Below, one piece after another: positions 1 through 7,015 of a stretch of DNA of 28,824 nucleotides. Under the pieces are notes generated by a model. That model did not search any database, was not told the DNA's origin, and saw only the letters and a list, made by a program, of their open reading frames with translations. The stretch lies in assembly GCA_964361645.1 (NCBI GenBank), contig CAYIBK010000012.1, positions 1 through 28,824 of the forward strand. Direction: 5' to 3'. The translations under genes were made by a program, and so were the position numbers. This stretch comes from 2-01-FULL-39-33 sp964361645 (lineage in GTDB: Bacteria > Patescibacteriota > Patescibacteriia > 2-01-FULL-39-33). The first letter of the stretch is position 1; every line of letters starts with the position of its first letter.

Positions 1-203
1 TTTAGTCGTTTGGATTTTGCTCGAAATAGTTTCGAACTTCGTCCAAAAAACACCGCCAATTTTTAGAAAAGGGTTTTGGAACCAAAAATAAAGGGGATTT
101 ACATAATCATAATACTGGTCTAGAGATAAAGTTATAGTCAGTTTATAGTTATTATTTTATAAAAGAGCTATAATAAAGTTATAATAGTTAAGCTTTATTT
201 TTT

Positions 204-317
204 ATGAAAAATTTAACCTTATTGGGATTACTTGTTTTGCCGACTGTAGTCTCAACTCAAACTAACACTGATGTTTCTTATTATATTCTCTCGACCCAAA
301 AATTAAGACATCATTAA
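204..317 (+). CDS. possible 37-residue secreted or membrane peptide
   Basis: This short open frame starts with ATG and ends with TAA. Its N-terminus looks like a signal peptide: MKN followed by a hydrophobic stretch, LTLLGLLVLPTVV. The remainder is polar and has no recognisable domain. Two TATAAT hexamers lie just upstream (169-174 and 180-185) but neither has a convincing -35 box, and there is no Shine-Dalgarno. It ends 25 bases before the next gene. It could be a small leader peptide, a gene remnant or chance. Nothing else was seen in 1-342, which is otherwise AT-rich non-coding sequence. Confidence 0.25.
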   Translation: MKNLTLLGLLVLPTVVSTQTNTDVSYYILSTQKLRHH

Positions 318-342
318 TTACCCCGATAATTAATATAATCTT

Positions 343-1911
343 ATGTCTAAACAATCTATTATGAAAACTATTATTAAAAATAAAGTTGATCCCAAAATTG
401 CTGTCGCTATCACGGTCTTAGCTATTTTAATCGTTAGTAGTTTTGTGATTGCCACTATTGTTCCCTCATTTAGATTGGGTGGTTTTTCTTTAACTCAAAC
501 AAATGATTGTACAGTTGTCAATGTTCATTTTGATGAACCGGGGTGGACGGCTCCAGAAAAATTTTCCTTAAAAATTTATCCTCCAGCCGGTTGTGCTAAA
601 CCTTATGGCAATGCTGCTAATGTTAATATTACTACGACTGGATCGTATGTATGTTCTGGTGGAGCGAGATATTATAATACAGATGTTAAAATCAATTCAG
701 ACTCCGTAGAATTTACAGCTAAATGTTCCCTTTGGCCGCATTATATTGAAACTAGCAATCATTTCATAACGGTTAAGTTTGGTACTGATGGCAGTAGTGG
801 CACTACCCAATACTATTGCAATCGTTCTGATCCAGTTAAACCATGGTGCCAACCGGGCTATCCGGGTCAGCCGGGGTTAGTCTCCTATCCGCAATGCATG
901 GCTTCCTGCGTCCCTTCTCGCAATTGGGTGGATATTAGTATTAATCCGAAACAAGAAAAATACCAAACCGGCCAAATTATTAAGTTCTTGCCCCAATCTA
1001 ATATTCTCTCACGCCTAACTAAATTCTCCTGGAATTTTGACGACAACATTTCCCGTCCCAATGAACCATATCGTGAGCAACCGGTGGTTTACTCTGTGCC
1101 TGGCCGAAAGAACATCACCCTCTCGGTGATCGACCCTCAAACCAATGAAACTATTGCCACCACTACCCAGATCAGAGTTAAATGTGTGCCGCCAAGCAAT
1201 GCTGTGCCCGGGGATGAATTGATAACTATTACCTCCTATCTCAATAATAATTATCCAGTGCACATCGCCGCAAATAGTTTTAGGCAGTGGGTAGCAGATA
1301 ATAAATCGGAAGTTAATAGCTACTTAATTAATCAGCAGTACTGTGAAAATGTTGGAGAGTTAGAGGTAGCAATATCTTTTCCGGTAGTTTTGGATTATTT
1401 AAATAAGTATGCGGGTAAGAAGATATCATCGCCATTGGTTCTGGTTCTTAATAAAATGGACGGTAAGCTTGGTTTTCATACAGTTATTGCTTTAAGTTTC
1501 AAAAATCTTAATGGTTTGTCTGGTTCTAGAGCTTTATATGAATTAAAATATCTGGATCCTGAAGGTCCTAAAATAACTACTACATCTTGTTATCAAAGAC
1601 AAGAGCAGAACCCAGCCATACCAGGACAATTTATTAAGGTAATATATTGTGACTATACTTTTAGTGATACTGCCTTAACTACTAAAGTGGCTTTACTCAA
1701 TCCACTGGTAGGGTTAACTCATGTTACTGATATTGACACTCTCTTACAAAAAGCTGTTCGTTCCAATACTAATTCTTTTCTGATTAATGATTACCCATTG
1801 ATAGATAATAGAGAACCTATTTTCAAGGGTGGAGTCTGTTCCGCTTGGACTGATTTTGTTTTAAAAGTCGCTTATCTGGGTGATTTTGCCGGTGAATGTG
1901 CATCTTTCTAA
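343..1911 (+). CDS. membrane-anchored, Cys-rich protein with a PKD domain and possible thiol-hydrolase C-terminus
   Basis: The 522-residue protein has a basic N-terminus and one membrane helix at about residues 19-40 without a cleavage site, so the bulk should lie outside the membrane. Residues 45-200 contain many Cys (for example YYCNRSD and PQCMASC), suggesting disulfides. Residues 205-283 resemble a PKD beta-sandwich (FSWNFDD near 230, then SVPGRKNITLSV). The C-terminal 240 residues match no family I can name with confidence. They contain GFHTVIAL (H379), KYLDPEG (D405) and GGVCSAW (C499) at the start of a helix. That order of His, Asp and Cys resembles permuted papain-fold hydrolases, but this is inference. 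An alternative ATG lies six codons in. No Shine-Dalgarno is visible. The surface location fits the envelope genes downstream. Confidence 0.75.
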   Translation: MSKQSIMKTIIKNKVDPKIAVAITVLAILIVSSFVIATIVPSFRLGGFSLTQTNDCTVVNVHFDEPGWTAPEKFSLKIYPPAGCAKPYGNAANVNITTTGSYVCSGGARYYNTDVKINSDSVEFTAKCSLWPHYIETSNHFITVKFGTDGSSGTTQYYCNRSDPVKPWCQPGYPGQPGLVSYPQCMASCVPSRNWVDISINPKQEKYQTGQIIKFLPQSNILSRLTKFSWNFDDNISRPNEPYREQPVVYSVPGRKNITLSVIDPQTNETIATTTQIRVKCVPPSNAVPGDELITITSYLNNNYPVHIAANSFRQWVADNKSEVNSYLINQQYCENVGELEVAISFPVVLDYLNKYAGKKISSPLVLVLNKMDGKLGFHTVIALSFKNLNGLSGSRALYELKYLDPEGPKITTTSCYQRQEQNPAIPGQFIKVIYCDYTFSDTALTTKVALLNPLVGLTHVTDIDTLLQKAVRSNTNSFLINDYPLIDNREPIFKGGVCSAWTDFVLKVAYLGDFAGECASF

Positions 1912-1952
1912 AGACCAATACTCCAATCAATATTTATTACCTTTCATAATTT

Positions 1953-1975
1953 CTCTAACTTTTTAGAGTCTTTTC
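1953..1975 (+). terminator. weak terminator-like hairpin after the PKD protein gene
   Basis: CTCTAA (1953-1958) pairs perfectly with TTAGAG (1963-1968) across a 4-base loop and is followed by the T-rich run TCTTTTCTC. The stem is short and AT-rich, so termination would be inefficient. Confidence 0.3.
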
Positions 1976-2070
1976 TCAACGGCTATTTAAGCCATTTAAA
2001 CTTATCACTAAAAATTAACCGATATTATTTTTGGATTTGGCCGAAGCTAAAGAGTTTTTTTGATAAACTA

Positions 2071-2304
2071 CTACGCCCTTACAGATGTAGTATTCTACAA
2101 TTAAAGCTTCGCTTATCCGCTGTCTTCTAAACAAATTTATTATTTCTGTCATCCCCGACTTGATCGGGGATCCAGTATTATATAATAAAACCACTGGATT
2201 CCGGGTCAAGCCTGCCTACTGGTAGGCAGGCCCGGAATGACAAATAAATGAAGACAGCGGAAAATACTTCATCTATGGGCTAACGCCCATAGTATTTCGT
2301 GGGT
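2071..2304. repeat. composite palindromic repeat, copy 1
   Basis: This element is a nest of hairpins, and the same arrangement recurs at 7277-7480. An outer pair CCGCTGTCTT (2117-2126) / AAGACAGCGG (2251-2260) is perfect. Outside it, AGATGTAGTATT (2083-2094) and AATACTTCATCT (2263-2274) pair with one mismatch. A right-end hairpin CTATGGGC-TAAC-GCCCATAG (2273-2292) has a perfect 8-bp stem. The core is bounded by TGTCAT (from 2148) and ATGACA (to 2242). It contains CCCCGA/TCGGGG (2153-2169), ATCCAGT/ACTGGAT and CCTGCCTAC/GTAGGCAGG (2211-2230). Core palindromes of the TGTCATCCC type are widespread interspersed repeats in bacteria. Short open frames through it are products of the symmetry. The rest of 1912-2430 shows no gene. 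Confidence 0.8.
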
Positions 2305-2430
2305 AAAGTAAATAACCAAGTCAACTATGCCCTGCATCTGACTGACTGATCCTAAAACAAAGTTTATTTTGTCCCAAAAAGGTAAATATTTTTTCAAACT
2401 TTGTCTAGAACATATAGCCAAAATAAACAC

Positions 2431-3519
2431 ATGAAACATAAAAAAGTTAAACTCCCCCAAGATAATCTGCCTCATGACAGCATAATTGAATGGTGGTATT
2501 TCAATGGGCACTTAAAAGACAAGCAAGGCCATAATTATGCTTTTATGAATTGCCTCTTTAAAGCGGACATCAGAAAAGTTAATATTCCGTTTTTAAACAA
2601 ACTACCCTTTAAAAAAAATTATTCTTCTTGGCCTTATGTTTATTTTGCCCATGCCATAATATCTGATATCAGCCAGCAAAAAAGCCATCAAGATATCCAA
2701 CTAATGTCTTGGGTTTCTGGCGACAGCTTTACTAAAGATCTTTTATTTATAAATTATACCGATTTGTTAAGCGCTTATAATTATATTAATAATGAAATCA
2801 CTGAAATAACTCCAGGTAACTTTCATCTTAAAAATAAAAATATTGATTTACAATTAAAAGCCAGAAAAAAACCACTGCTAGAAGGTGGGAGTGGTTTTGT
2901 AACTATAAGCCAACACCAAACCTATTATTATTCCTTAACCGATTTAGACACCAAGGGCTCTATTTTAATCAATGGTAAGTGGCTTAAAGTTACTGGCAAA
3001 TCGTGGCTGGATCACCAATGGGCTGATGTCCCTTATCAAAAAAATAAATGGAGCTGGTTTTCCTTGCAACTAGATAATAAAACAGAAATTGTTTGTGTGG
3101 AATATAGTGATGGTAAAAATAATGATTATTTTGCCGATGTGATAGATAAAAATGGGAAGTCCAGCCACCATCGCCAAATAAAACTAACGCCCCAAAACAA
3201 TATTTGGACTAGTTCTAAAACCAAAGCTGAGTATCCCTTAATTTGGAATTTGGAAATTCCCGAAAAGAAAATAAAACTAAGTATTAAATCTATTGCTCCA
3301 GAGCAAGAAATTATTTTTGGCAGCATTAATTATTTTGAAGGACCCACGAAAATATCGGGCACCATCAATAAGAAAAAAGTTCAGGGCTTGGGTTTTATGG
3401 AACTAGTTGGTTATCCATCTGATTATAATTATCTGCTCCTAATAGGCAGGGGCATAAACAAAAAAATAAGAAATCGCATAGCTGTTAAATTAAACAAAAT
3501 TAAGCAGAAAATTAAATAA
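2431..3519 (+). CDS. AttH/CrtC-type lipocalin-like protein
   Basis: The 362-residue protein shows the hallmarks of the lipocalin-like family that includes AttH and hydroxyneurosporene synthase (carotenoid 1,2-hydratase CrtC). These are EWWYFNGHL at residues 20-28, KSWLDHQWAD around 190-199, and a C-terminal GLGFMELVGY. Members fold as two lipocalin-like barrels. A few hydrate carotenoids, but most are uncharacterised predicted hydrolases or lipid binders, so no reaction can be assigned. No carotenoid genes are nearby. No signal peptide or membrane helix is evident. I chose the ATG at 2431 because the family motif begins 20 residues later; an in-frame TTG lies 30 bases upstream. There is no Shine-Dalgarno. 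It lies inside the block flanked by the composite repeat. Confidence 0.8.
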   Translation: MKHKKVKLPQDNLPHDSIIEWWYFNGHLKDKQGHNYAFMNCLFKADIRKVNIPFLNKLPFKKNYSSWPYVYFAHAIISDISQQKSHQDIQLMSWVSGDSFTKDLLFINYTDLLSAYNYINNEITEITPGNFHLKNKNIDLQLKARKKPLLEGGSGFVTISQHQTYYYSLTDLDTKGSILINGKWLKVTGKSWLDHQWADVPYQKNKWSWFSLQLDNKTEIVCVEYSDGKNNDYFADVIDKNGKSSHHRQIKLTPQNNIWTSSKTKAEYPLIWNLEIPEKKIKLSIKSIAPEQEIIFGSINYFEGPTKISGTINKKKVQGLGFMELVGYPSDYNYLLLIGRGINKKIRNRIAVKLNKIKQKIK

Positions 3520-3555
3520 GACCCGCCCAGCCAGATTCGATAATCAAACCAAGAT

Positions 3556-3582
3556 AACAGCTAGGCCCAGGGCTGTTTTTTT
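3556..3582 (+). terminator. rho-independent terminator after the lipocalin-like gene
   Basis: AACAGC (3556-3561) pairs with GCTGTT (3572-3577) around a 10-base GC-rich loop, and a run of T follows directly (3576-3582). It separates the lipocalin-like gene from the solute-binding protein gene. Confidence 0.55.
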
Positions 3583-3629
3583 ATTTTGGGCTTTTGTTGT
3601 ATAATATAAACATATCCATAACCAAACAT

Positions 3630-5006
3630 ATGATTAAATTCAAAAAGAAATATTTCAATTTTTTGAACTTGTTTTTAATTTTTGCCTTTCTTTTAACCTC
3701 CGGTTTTGGCTGTAAAAACCCAGGAGCCGATGTCCAGGAAAAAATGAAGCCGGTAGAATTAACTTATTGGCGCGTCTTTGATGATCAGGATTCTTTCAAC
3801 GACATTATTGCCAGTTACAAGTTACTTCACCCCAATATTAACATAACCTACCGCAAATTCAGAGTAGAAGAATATGAACAGGCGCTTTTAGAAGCTCTAG
3901 CCGAAGACCGCGGGCCAGATATTTTTAGCATCAATGAAAGCGACTTGAGGAAATATCAGACTAAATTAGAAGCGATGCCACCAGAAATAAGTCTGGCTTA
4001 TCAATACACCAAGGGCACCATTAAAAAAGAAGTGGCTTATGAGATAAGAACCAAAAAAAGCCCCTCACTTAGGGAAATAAAAGCCAATTTTGCCGATACA
4101 GTTTACGATAATGTGGTTTTAGATGGTCAAGTTTATGGTTTGCCTATGAGTTTAGAAACGCTAGTGATGTTTTATAACAAGGATATTCTAAATAAATCAG
4201 GAGTAGCTCAAGCCCCCAGGGATTGGAAGGCTTTCCAAGAAGCCGTGCAAAAATCAACCAAATTTGATACTACGGGAAAAATTATCCAATCAGGCACCGC
4301 CTTAGGAACTGGCTATAATATTGAAAGAAGTTTTGATATTCTTTCTGTTTTGATGATGCAAAATGGAGCGGTTATGAATGACGGCAATAGTTTTGCCATC
4401 TTCAATCAAGCCACCACCGAAAAATACTTTCCAGGCATAGAAGCCATCAGATTTTACTTGGATTTTTCTTCACCAGTAAAAAGCGTCTATTCTTGGAATA
4501 CAGAAATGCCAAATTCCTTTGAAACTTTTTTAAGTGGTAAAGTGGCTTTTATGTTTGGTTATAATTATCATTTACCCAGCATCAGATCTAGAGCGCCCAA
4601 GCTTAATTTGGGCATTGCTCCTCTGCCTCAAATTAGCCAAGATAACCCTAGTAATTACGCTAATTATTGGATTGAGAGTGTTTCTAAAAAATCAGCCCAC
4701 CAAAACGAAGCTTGGGATTTTGTCTTATTTGCTACCGCCAAAGAAAATGTCGCTTCTTATCTAAATGTCACCAAAAGACCAACAGCCCTAAAAGAACTTC
4801 TAAACACCCAAACAGATGATGAAGATCTTTATTCCACCTCCGTCCAAACTTTAACCGCCAAAAATTGGTATCAAGGCAAAAATCAAGCGGCCACAGAAGA
4901 AGCGGTCAAAGAAATGATCGAACAGCTCCCGGCAGCAGTTGATGATCGCAACTTTGCTAATATCATAAAAAATGCCATAACCAAAATTAACCAAACTACA
5001 AAATGA
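3630..5006 (+). CDS. extracellular solute-binding lipoprotein, family 1 (ABC sugar type)
   Basis: The 458-residue product has a basic start, a hydrophobic segment at residues 8-24 and a lipobox-like SGFGC with Cys28, so it is probably a lipid-anchored surface protein. The mature part has the family 1 (MalE-like) layout. It opens with LTYWRVFDDQDSFNDII, followed by GPDIFSINESDL, then YGLPMSLETLVMFYNKDIL, and later FLSGKVAFMFGYN and LGIAPLPQ. Such proteins bind oligosaccharides for ABC importers, but no permease or ATPase gene is in the window. I chose the ATG at 3630 because the signal sequence starts there; an upstream in-frame TTG overlaps a TATAAT box (3600-3605) that may be the promoter. 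The stop overlaps the next gene's start (ATGA at 5003-5006), implying translational coupling to a pilin gene. Confidence 0.85.
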   Translation: MIKFKKKYFNFLNLFLIFAFLLTSGFGCKNPGADVQEKMKPVELTYWRVFDDQDSFNDIIASYKLLHPNINITYRKFRVEEYEQALLEALAEDRGPDIFSINESDLRKYQTKLEAMPPEISLAYQYTKGTIKKEVAYEIRTKKSPSLREIKANFADTVYDNVVLDGQVYGLPMSLETLVMFYNKDILNKSGVAQAPRDWKAFQEAVQKSTKFDTTGKIIQSGTALGTGYNIERSFDILSVLMMQNGAVMNDGNSFAIFNQATTEKYFPGIEAIRFYLDFSSPVKSVYSWNTEMPNSFETFLSGKVAFMFGYNYHLPSIRSRAPKLNLGIAPLPQISQDNPSNYANYWIESVSKKSAHQNEAWDFVLFATAKENVASYLNVTKRPTALKELLNTQTDDEDLYSTSVQTLTAKNWYQGKNQAATEEAVKEMIEQLPAAVDDRNFANIIKNAITKINQTTK

Positions 5007-5437
5007 AACTAAAAAAAATAATTGGCTTATTTTTGATTATTATATTTTCGCTGGTTCTAGTCCAATCTGTTTCGGCCGCTAGTTTAAATTTGGTATCAGA
5101 CACCTTATCTAAAGCTTGTAAAGAAGGTGTTGAAGGTTGTAATTTATGCGATTTTGTCGGCCTTTTTATCACTGGCGCTAATATTTTAGTGGGCTTAAGC
5201 GGAACTTTTGCTATTTTAATGTTTGTTTATGGCGGTATTACTATGATTACCGCTTATGGCAATGAAGCCAGGATAAAATGGGGCAAGGATATTCTAATTT
5301 CCACTGTTATAGGCATATTCATCGTTTTGTTTGCCTGGACTTTCATCAATCTTATTATTGGTGCTTTATTAGGAAATTCCAATTTTAACTGGGCTAATTC
5401 TAATGGAGTATGCAGTGGTCAACAGGGAGGGGGTTAA
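5003..5437 (+). CDS. VirB2/TrbC-like pilin, paralog 1 (Cys-containing)
   Basis: The 144-residue protein has a signal peptide (residues 1-25, ending SVSA) and two membrane helices at about 53-80 and 97-122 linked by a short polar loop, ITAYGNEARIKWGKDI. That is the layout of type IV secretion pilins of the VirB2/TrbC kind, with the loop facing the cytoplasm in the membrane-stored form. It differs from its four neighbours in having Cys39, Cys46 and Cys49 before the first helix and Cys137 near a Gly-rich end, and in a more diverged loop. Its start overlaps the stop of the solute-binding lipoprotein by four bases. It could be a minor pilin or an adaptor rather than the main subunit. Confidence 0.7.
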   Translation: MKLKKIIGLFLIIIFSLVLVQSVSAASLNLVSDTLSKACKEGVEGCNLCDFVGLFITGANILVGLSGTFAILMFVYGGITMITAYGNEARIKWGKDILISTVIGIFIVLFAWTFINLIIGALLGNSNFNWANSNGVCSGQQGGG

Positions 5438-5507
5438 ATCAAGAACAAATAGATCAAATCAATTCATTAGGGCCGTTATAATAATACTTGATTGGGGGGA
5501 TAATTAT

Positions 5508-5537
5508 TTGGTTTAAATATGGATAAATTGCTATAAT
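5508..5537 (+). promoter_or_regulatory. sigma-70-type promoter for pilin paralog 2
   Basis: TTGGTT (5508-5513), an 18-base spacer and TATAAT (5532-5537), with TGC just before the -10 box forming an extended -10. Transcription would start near 5544, leaving a leader of about 90 bases before the ATG at 5633. Confidence 0.6.
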
Positions 5538-5574
5538 AGTAATGCATTTGCTAATTAATAGATATATAACCTTT

Positions 5575-5627
5575 CGCATTAACGATTAACGATGACAGTG
5601 GTAATGCGTCAATTAGGAAAGGGGGTG
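5575..5627 (+). promoter_or_regulatory. 5' leader hairpin and strong ribosome-binding site of pilin paralog 2
   Basis: CGCATTA (5575-5581) pairs perfectly with TAATGCG (5602-5608). It is followed by GGAAAGGGGGTG, an unusually strong Shine-Dalgarno ending six bases before the ATG. Most genes in this window have no such site, so strong and perhaps structure-controlled translation is likely. Confidence 0.55.
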
Positions 5628-5632
5628 AAAAA

Positions 5633-6025
5633 ATGAAAAAATTAACATTAAAAAAGATTACAGTTGGATTATTGTCAGTTATAGTATTATCACTTTTCGC
5701 CTTGCCAGTATTAGTTTCCGCTCAAGGCAATCTTAATTTGGGTTTAGAAAATGCTGCTCAAATCGGTTTGGGAGACAGGGATTTAAAAGATAGTATTAAT
5801 TCTATTATTCAACTTATTTTAAGTTTCTTGGGAATTTTAGCTGTTATTATTATTCTTTGGGGCGGATTTATTTGGATGACTGCCGCTGGTGATGAAGCTA
5901 AAGTTGATAAGGCTAAAAAACTTATTATTTCCGGCATTGTCGGTATTGTCATTATTTTAGCAGCTTACATAATCGCTAACTTCGTTATTACGCAGGTTGG
6001 TGGTCAATTATCTTCAACACCATAA
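5633..6025 (+). CDS. VirB2/TrbC-like pilin, paralog 2 (likely main subunit)
   Basis: This 130-residue protein has a signal peptide ending near VSAQ (residues 1-30) and two membrane helices at about 57-80 and 97-119. The helices are joined by the loop signature WMTAAGDEAKVDKAKKLI, shared closely with paralogs 3 and 4. It fits the pilin family of type IV secretion-like systems in Patescibacteria, where many such short two-helix proteins are encoded. It is the only pilin here with a strong Shine-Dalgarno. It also has its own extended -10 promoter and a hairpin-bearing leader, so I infer it is the most highly expressed subunit. No VirB4-like ATPase or other assembly component is in the window. 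Confidence 0.8.
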   Translation: MKKLTLKKITVGLLSVIVLSLFALPVLVSAQGNLNLGLENAAQIGLGDRDLKDSINSIIQLILSFLGILAVIIILWGGFIWMTAAGDEAKVDKAKKLIISGIVGIVIILAAYIIANFVITQVGGQLSSTP

Positions 6026-6044
6026 ATATTTAACATAAATATAG

Positions 6045-6079
6045 GTTAACGGGGGTGAGTTCATCTCCCCCCTGTTAAC
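6045..6079 (+). other. long hairpin between pilin paralogs 2 and 3
   Basis: GTTAAC plus a G run (6045-6055) pairs with CCCCCTGTTAAC at the other arm (to 6079). The stem continues as GAG/CTC round a TTCAT loop, giving roughly 14 pairs with one G-T and one mismatch. No T-run follows, so it is not a standard terminator. It ends 16 bases before the next ATG. It may be an mRNA processing or stability element, or a partial terminator setting subunit ratios. Its 5' arm contains GGGGGTGA, the same string as the ribosome-binding site of paralog 2. Confidence 0.6.
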
Positions 6080-6095
6080 GACTATATTTCCAGTT

Positions 6096-6455
6096 ATGAT
6101 CAAAAAAAATATAGTAAAATTATTGTCCCTAACATCTTTAGCTTTGTTAATCTGGCCCAGTTTAGCTTTTGCTCAAATTGCTAATTTAAATGGTGCAACA
6201 CCAGATTTGCTTAAAAAAGGCAGTGTTTATGATATCGTAGGCATTGTTATCCAAACACTTTTAGGTTTTGTCGGAGCTTTATTTATAGTCTTAGTTATCT
6301 ACGGAGGATTTATGTGGATGACCGCCGGCGGTGATAGCAGTAAAGTTCAAAAAGCTAAGGATATTATCGTAAAAGCCGTAATTGGCCTAGTGATTATCAT
6401 GTCTTCTTACGCTATTGTCTTTACTATTATCAGCCAATTATCAGGTGGAAATTAA
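6096..6455 (+). CDS. VirB2/TrbC-like pilin, paralog 3
   Basis: The 119-residue protein has a signal peptide ending about AFAQ (residues 1-26). Two membrane helices (about 47-72 and 88-112) flank the loop WMTAGGDSSKVQKAKDII. Loop and helices are clearly homologous to paralogs 2 and 4, and the mature N-terminal region is short. No Shine-Dalgarno precedes the ATG; instead a long hairpin sits just upstream. It probably shares the transcript started before paralog 2. Different start contexts suggest the paralogs are made in different amounts. Confidence 0.8.
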   Translation: MIKKNIVKLLSLTSLALLIWPSLAFAQIANLNGATPDLLKKGSVYDIVGIVIQTLLGFVGALFIVLVIYGGFMWMTAGGDSSKVQKAKDIIVKAVIGLVIIMSSYAIVFTIISQLSGGN

Positions 6456-6489
6456 TTCATTAATTAAAATTAATAATAAATTAAAAACA

Positions 6490-6897
6490 ATGAAAAAAAT
6501 AGCTAAAATTGTTCTTAGTTCATTGATCCTCACTATGGTGTTCTCAATGGTAGTAGCCATTTCATCGGTTAGTGTTTTAGCTCAAGGTGATAACACTATT
6601 CAAGGTGGATTAGATTCTCTAGCCTCAGGAGCACAGGAATTACCCAGTGGCACTACTGATTTAAAACAAGCCATAGGACAAATCATCCAGATATTTTTAG
6701 GCTTCTTGGGTGTTTTAGCGGTAGTCTTGATCATTTATGCCGGTTTCTTGTGGATGACCGCCGGTGGCGATAGCGCCAAGGTAGACAAAGCCAAGGGTTA
6801 TATCAAAAACGCCATCATTGGCATTGTTATAATCTTAGCCGCCTATATTATTACCAGTTATGTCTTAACCCAAATTGTCACCACACTAGGCAACTAA
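6490..6897 (+). CDS. VirB2/TrbC-like pilin, paralog 4
   Basis: This 135-residue protein has a signal peptide (residues 1-29, ending VLAQ), a polar mature N-terminus, and two membrane helices (about 64-86 and 103-127) round the loop WMTAGGDSAKVDKAKGYI. I chose the ATG at 6490 because the basic signal-peptide start MKKIAKIV begins there; an in-frame upstream ATG at 6415 would add 25 residues inside paralog 3. The gap after paralog 3 is 34 bases and has no Shine-Dalgarno. A strong terminator follows 4 bases after the stop, closing the pilin 2-4 transcript. Confidence 0.8.
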   Translation: MKKIAKIVLSSLILTMVFSMVVAISSVSVLAQGDNTIQGGLDSLASGAQELPSGTTDLKQAIGQIIQIFLGFLGVLAVVLIIYAGFLWMTAGGDSAKVDKAKGYIKNAIIGIVIILAAYIITSYVLTQIVTTLGN

Positions 6898-6901
6898 ATA
6901 T

Positions 6902-6953
6902 AGTCAAATAAAAAACGCCCTATAGCAATAAATAAGGCGTTTTTTATTTGACT
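6902..6953. terminator. bidirectional terminator with perfect 18-bp stem
   Basis: AGTCAAATAAAAAACGCC (6902-6919) is the exact reverse complement of 6936-6953, with a 16-base loop. The GC-rich inner stem with T-runs on both strands allows termination in either direction. It ends the pilin 2-4 unit and insulates paralog 5. Confidence 0.9.
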
Positions 6954-6959
6954 GGTTAT

Positions 6960-6988
6960 TTGTCAGAGGAAGTTAAATCAATTATAAT
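6960..6988 (+). promoter_or_regulatory. near-consensus promoter for pilin paralog 5
   Basis: TTGTCA (6960-6965), a 17-base spacer and TATAAT (6983-6988) form one of the best sigma-70-type promoters in the window. The predicted start is near 6995, about 20 bases before the ATG at 7016. This gene is therefore expressed separately from paralogs 2-4. Confidence 0.75.
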
Positions 6989-7015
6989 ACAAGATAATAA
7001 CCAATAATAAACAGT

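Noticed and set aside
2..85. Minus-strand frame ending at the window edge (…YFEQNPND then stop)
   Set aside because: Only about 30 codons back to an in-frame stop, with no good start or recognisable domain; not enough to call a gene.
2071..2304. CRISPR array or tRNA-like fold
   Set aside because: The repeat units are nested inverted repeats, not regularly spaced direct repeats, and no tRNA cloverleaf or anticodon arm can be drawn.
2015..2511. Short minus-strand open frames across the repeat and the lipocalin gene start
   Set aside because: They run through palindromic repeat sequence and the opposite strand of a well-supported gene.
4534..4764. 76-codon plus-strand frame inside the solute-binding protein gene
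   Set aside because: Shadow of the real reading frame, which has strong family similarity.
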